6,710 nt of DNA from Promethearchaeota archaeon (lineage in GTDB: Archaea; Asgardarchaeota; Lokiarchaeia; Sigynarchaeales; SOKP01): the NCBI GenBank assembly GCA_030620005.1, contig JAUXAJ010000278.1:1-6710 (forward strand), in the 5' to 3' direction. The translations under genes and the position numbers were made by a program. Under the pieces are notes generated by a model that was given only the letters and a program-made list of their open reading frames with translations, did no database searches and was not told the DNA's origin. Position 1 is the first letter of the stretch. The number at the start of each line of letters is the position of its first letter. This document shows, piece after piece, positions 5,396 to 6,710 of this stretch.

Positions 5396-6710
5396 ATGGT
5401 TGTTCCCGAAGAAGAACAAAATGCATTAGAAATCATTGAAAAAGTAACAAGTCAGAAAATACCAGAAGTAGAAAAACTCCATAGCCATGAATATGGGTAT
5501 CAAATTCGGGATGATCATATCTTCAGCTTGAGTCTTTTTTCTTGCGGGTTAACAAATATTCCGAACGAGATCAAGTTATTAACATCACTTAAAGAATTGT
5601 ATTTAAGAGGAAATAATTTAATTAAAATTTCTGAAAAATTATTTACTCTTTCTTCGCTTCAAATCTTAGATTTAAGCGAGAACAAGTTAATTACCTTGTC
5701 AAACTCAATTAATGCGCTTTTATCACTAAGGGAATTACATTTAGAGTCAAACAATATCGAAGATTTACCAGAATCGATAAATTCCCTTCAATTATTAGAA
5801 ATTCTTGATTTAAGCGAAAATGATTTAAAAACTATACCTGAATCAATAAGTTCGTTATCAAATCTTAAAATTCTGGACTTAAGTGGAAATAAAATCAATA
5901 ATGTTCCAAAGACCCTTGGTTCTCTTTCTTCCCTGGAGATTTTATATTTAGGAAATAATAATTTAAAAGGTCTACCTGAATCTATAGGTTCCCTAAAATC
6001 TTTAAAGAGAATTAATTTAAGGAATAATAAATTAGATTCCCTTCCAATAACTTTAGGTTCTCTAGCATCACTGAATTCATTATTTTTAAAATATAATGAT
6101 TTAAAATCTCTTCCCGAATCTATAGGGAAATTATTAAACTTAAAATATTTAGGTCTTAGTCAAAATAAATTAAATGTGATTCCTGAAGCAATCGGTTCAC
6201 TAATAACTTTAGAAAACTTAAGTTTGTCTTCGAATAATCTTAATCAAATCCCTAAGTCAATAGGATCACTTAAGTCCCTGATTAGACTTGAAATTTCAGA
6301 TAATGAAATAACTAGTCTCCCAGACTCGATTGGAACACTAACTTCACTTAAAATTTTACGATTAGATCGTAATAAAATAACTAGTCTCCCAGAATCAATT
6401 AAAAATTTAACTTCTCTTGAATCTTTAAAAATCGATCGAAACGAATTAATTTCTTTGCCAGATTCAATTGGTTTAATTGCTTCATTAAAAGAACTAGATT
6501 TATACGATAATAATTTAGAAACTATACCCGAATCTATAGGTTCCCTCTCAAAACTGGAGATTCTAGATTTAAGTAATAATAAGTTAACGAGCCTACCAGA
6601 GTCAATAGGATTGCTTTCTTCTCTTAAGAATCTAGATGCTTCTACCAACAAAATAGGTTCGCTAGTACCTTCAATTGGAGATCTTCCTTTGATAAAAAAT
6701 TTGATTTTAG
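5396..6710 (+). CDS. Leucine-rich-repeat protein, Asgard type, C-terminus beyond the window
   Basis: The frame from ATG 5396 is open for 438 codons to the right edge. Residues 1 to about 41 form a charged N-terminal cap (MVVPEEEQNALEIIEKV...) with no signal peptide or membrane segment, so the protein is probably intracellular. From residue 42 it is built of leucine-rich repeats of exactly 23 residues, with consensus LPESIGSLxxLxxLxLxxNxL, the plant-like/bacterial LRR class that forms a curved protein-binding solenoid. An acidic and polar cap leading into GLTNIP-type repeats recalls LRR proteins I remember as numerous in Lokiarchaeia, some of which carry a Ras-like GTPase domain after the repeats. 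Any such domain here would lie past the window. There are no Trp residues and composition is strongly AT-rich. The ligand and function are unknown. An apparent 135-codon minus-strand frame at 6244-6651 is only the antisense image of the repeats. Confidence 0.9.
   Translation, partial: MVVPEEEQNALEIIEKVTSQKIPEVEKLHSHEYGYQIRDDHIFSLSLFSCGLTNIPNEIKLLTSLKELYLRGNNLIKISEKLFTLSSLQILDLSENKLITLSNSINALLSLRELHLESNNIEDLPESINSLQLLEILDLSENDLKTIPESISSLSNLKILDLSGNKINNVPKTLGSLSSLEILYLGNNNLKGLPESIGSLKSLKRINLRNNKLDSLPITLGSLASLNSLFLKYNDLKSLPESIGKLLNLKYLGLSQNKLNVIPEAIGSLITLENLSLSSNNLNQIPKSIGSLKSLIRLEISDNEITSLPDSIGTLTSLKILRLDRNKITSLPESIKNLTSLESLKIDRNELISLPDSIGLIASLKELDLYDNNLETIPESIGSLSKLEILDLSNNKLTSLPESIGLLSSLKNLDASTNKIGSLVPSIGDLPLIKNLIL
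5519..6710 (+). repeat. Array of 69-bp coding repeats (23-residue LRRs)
   Basis: The LxxLxL motif starts at residues 65, 88, 111, 134, 157, 180, 203, 226, 249, 272, 295, 318, 341, 364, 387, 410 and 433, a constant step of 23, with a degenerate first unit at 42. No repeat has an insertion or deletion. Some neighbouring units are nearly identical as DNA: a 19-base match occurs at 6306-6324 and 6375-6393, exactly 69 bases apart, and a 17-base match at 5978-5994 and 6530-6546, eight units apart. Confidence 0.93.

Noticed and set aside
6244..6651. Minus-strand 135-codon frame with internal repeats (PIDSGRLV)
   Set aside because: Its repeats are the antisense image of the LRR codons, so it is a by-product of the repeat array.

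Overview
The window looks like part of an archaeal genome, most likely an Asgard archaeon (Lokiarchaeia-like). This is inferred from three things: AT-rich DNA with TATA-type promoter stretches and no strong Shine-Dalgarno sites; a phosphoesterase that reads much more like eukaryotic Vps29 than like an ordinary bacterial YfcE protein; and a long 23-residue leucine-rich-repeat protein of a kind common in Asgard genomes. The tyrosyl-tRNA synthetase is of the archaeal/eukaryotic type and recalls plant cytosolic TyrRS. No taxonomic marker such as rRNA is present, so the assignment stays tentative.

Layout. Positions 1-1811 (minus strand) hold the first 603 codons of pyruvate, phosphate dikinase, running off the left edge. 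A divergent intergenic region of about 280 bp follows, with a 10-bp tandem repeat and an AT-rich promoter stretch. Positions 2091-3200 (plus) encode TyrRS, whose reading frame is broken by one TGA (2406-2408) exactly where related enzymes have a tryptophan. Fifteen bases later begins a Vps29-like metallophosphoesterase (3216-3845), probably co-transcribed. A gene-free gap of about 300 bp separates it from a class V PLP-dependent aminotransferase (4147-5259). After a short AT-rich gap, an LRR protein (5396 to the right edge, open) fills the rest.

How the genes relate. These are mostly independent housekeeping or accessory genes rather than one evident pathway. PPDK interconverts pyruvate and PEP, TyrRS charges tRNA-Tyr, and the aminotransferase acts on a small amino acid or glyoxylate/phosphoserine-type substrate. 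The Vps29-like and LRR proteins belong to the set of Asgard proteins that recall eukaryotic trafficking and signalling components.

The two observations most worth following up are the UGA inside TyrRS, which may be recoding, a nonsense mutation or a base error, and the Vps29-like protein, which keeps a complete metal-ligand set that eukaryotic Vps29 has partly lost. I found no CRISPR array, insertion sequence, tRNA or rRNA.
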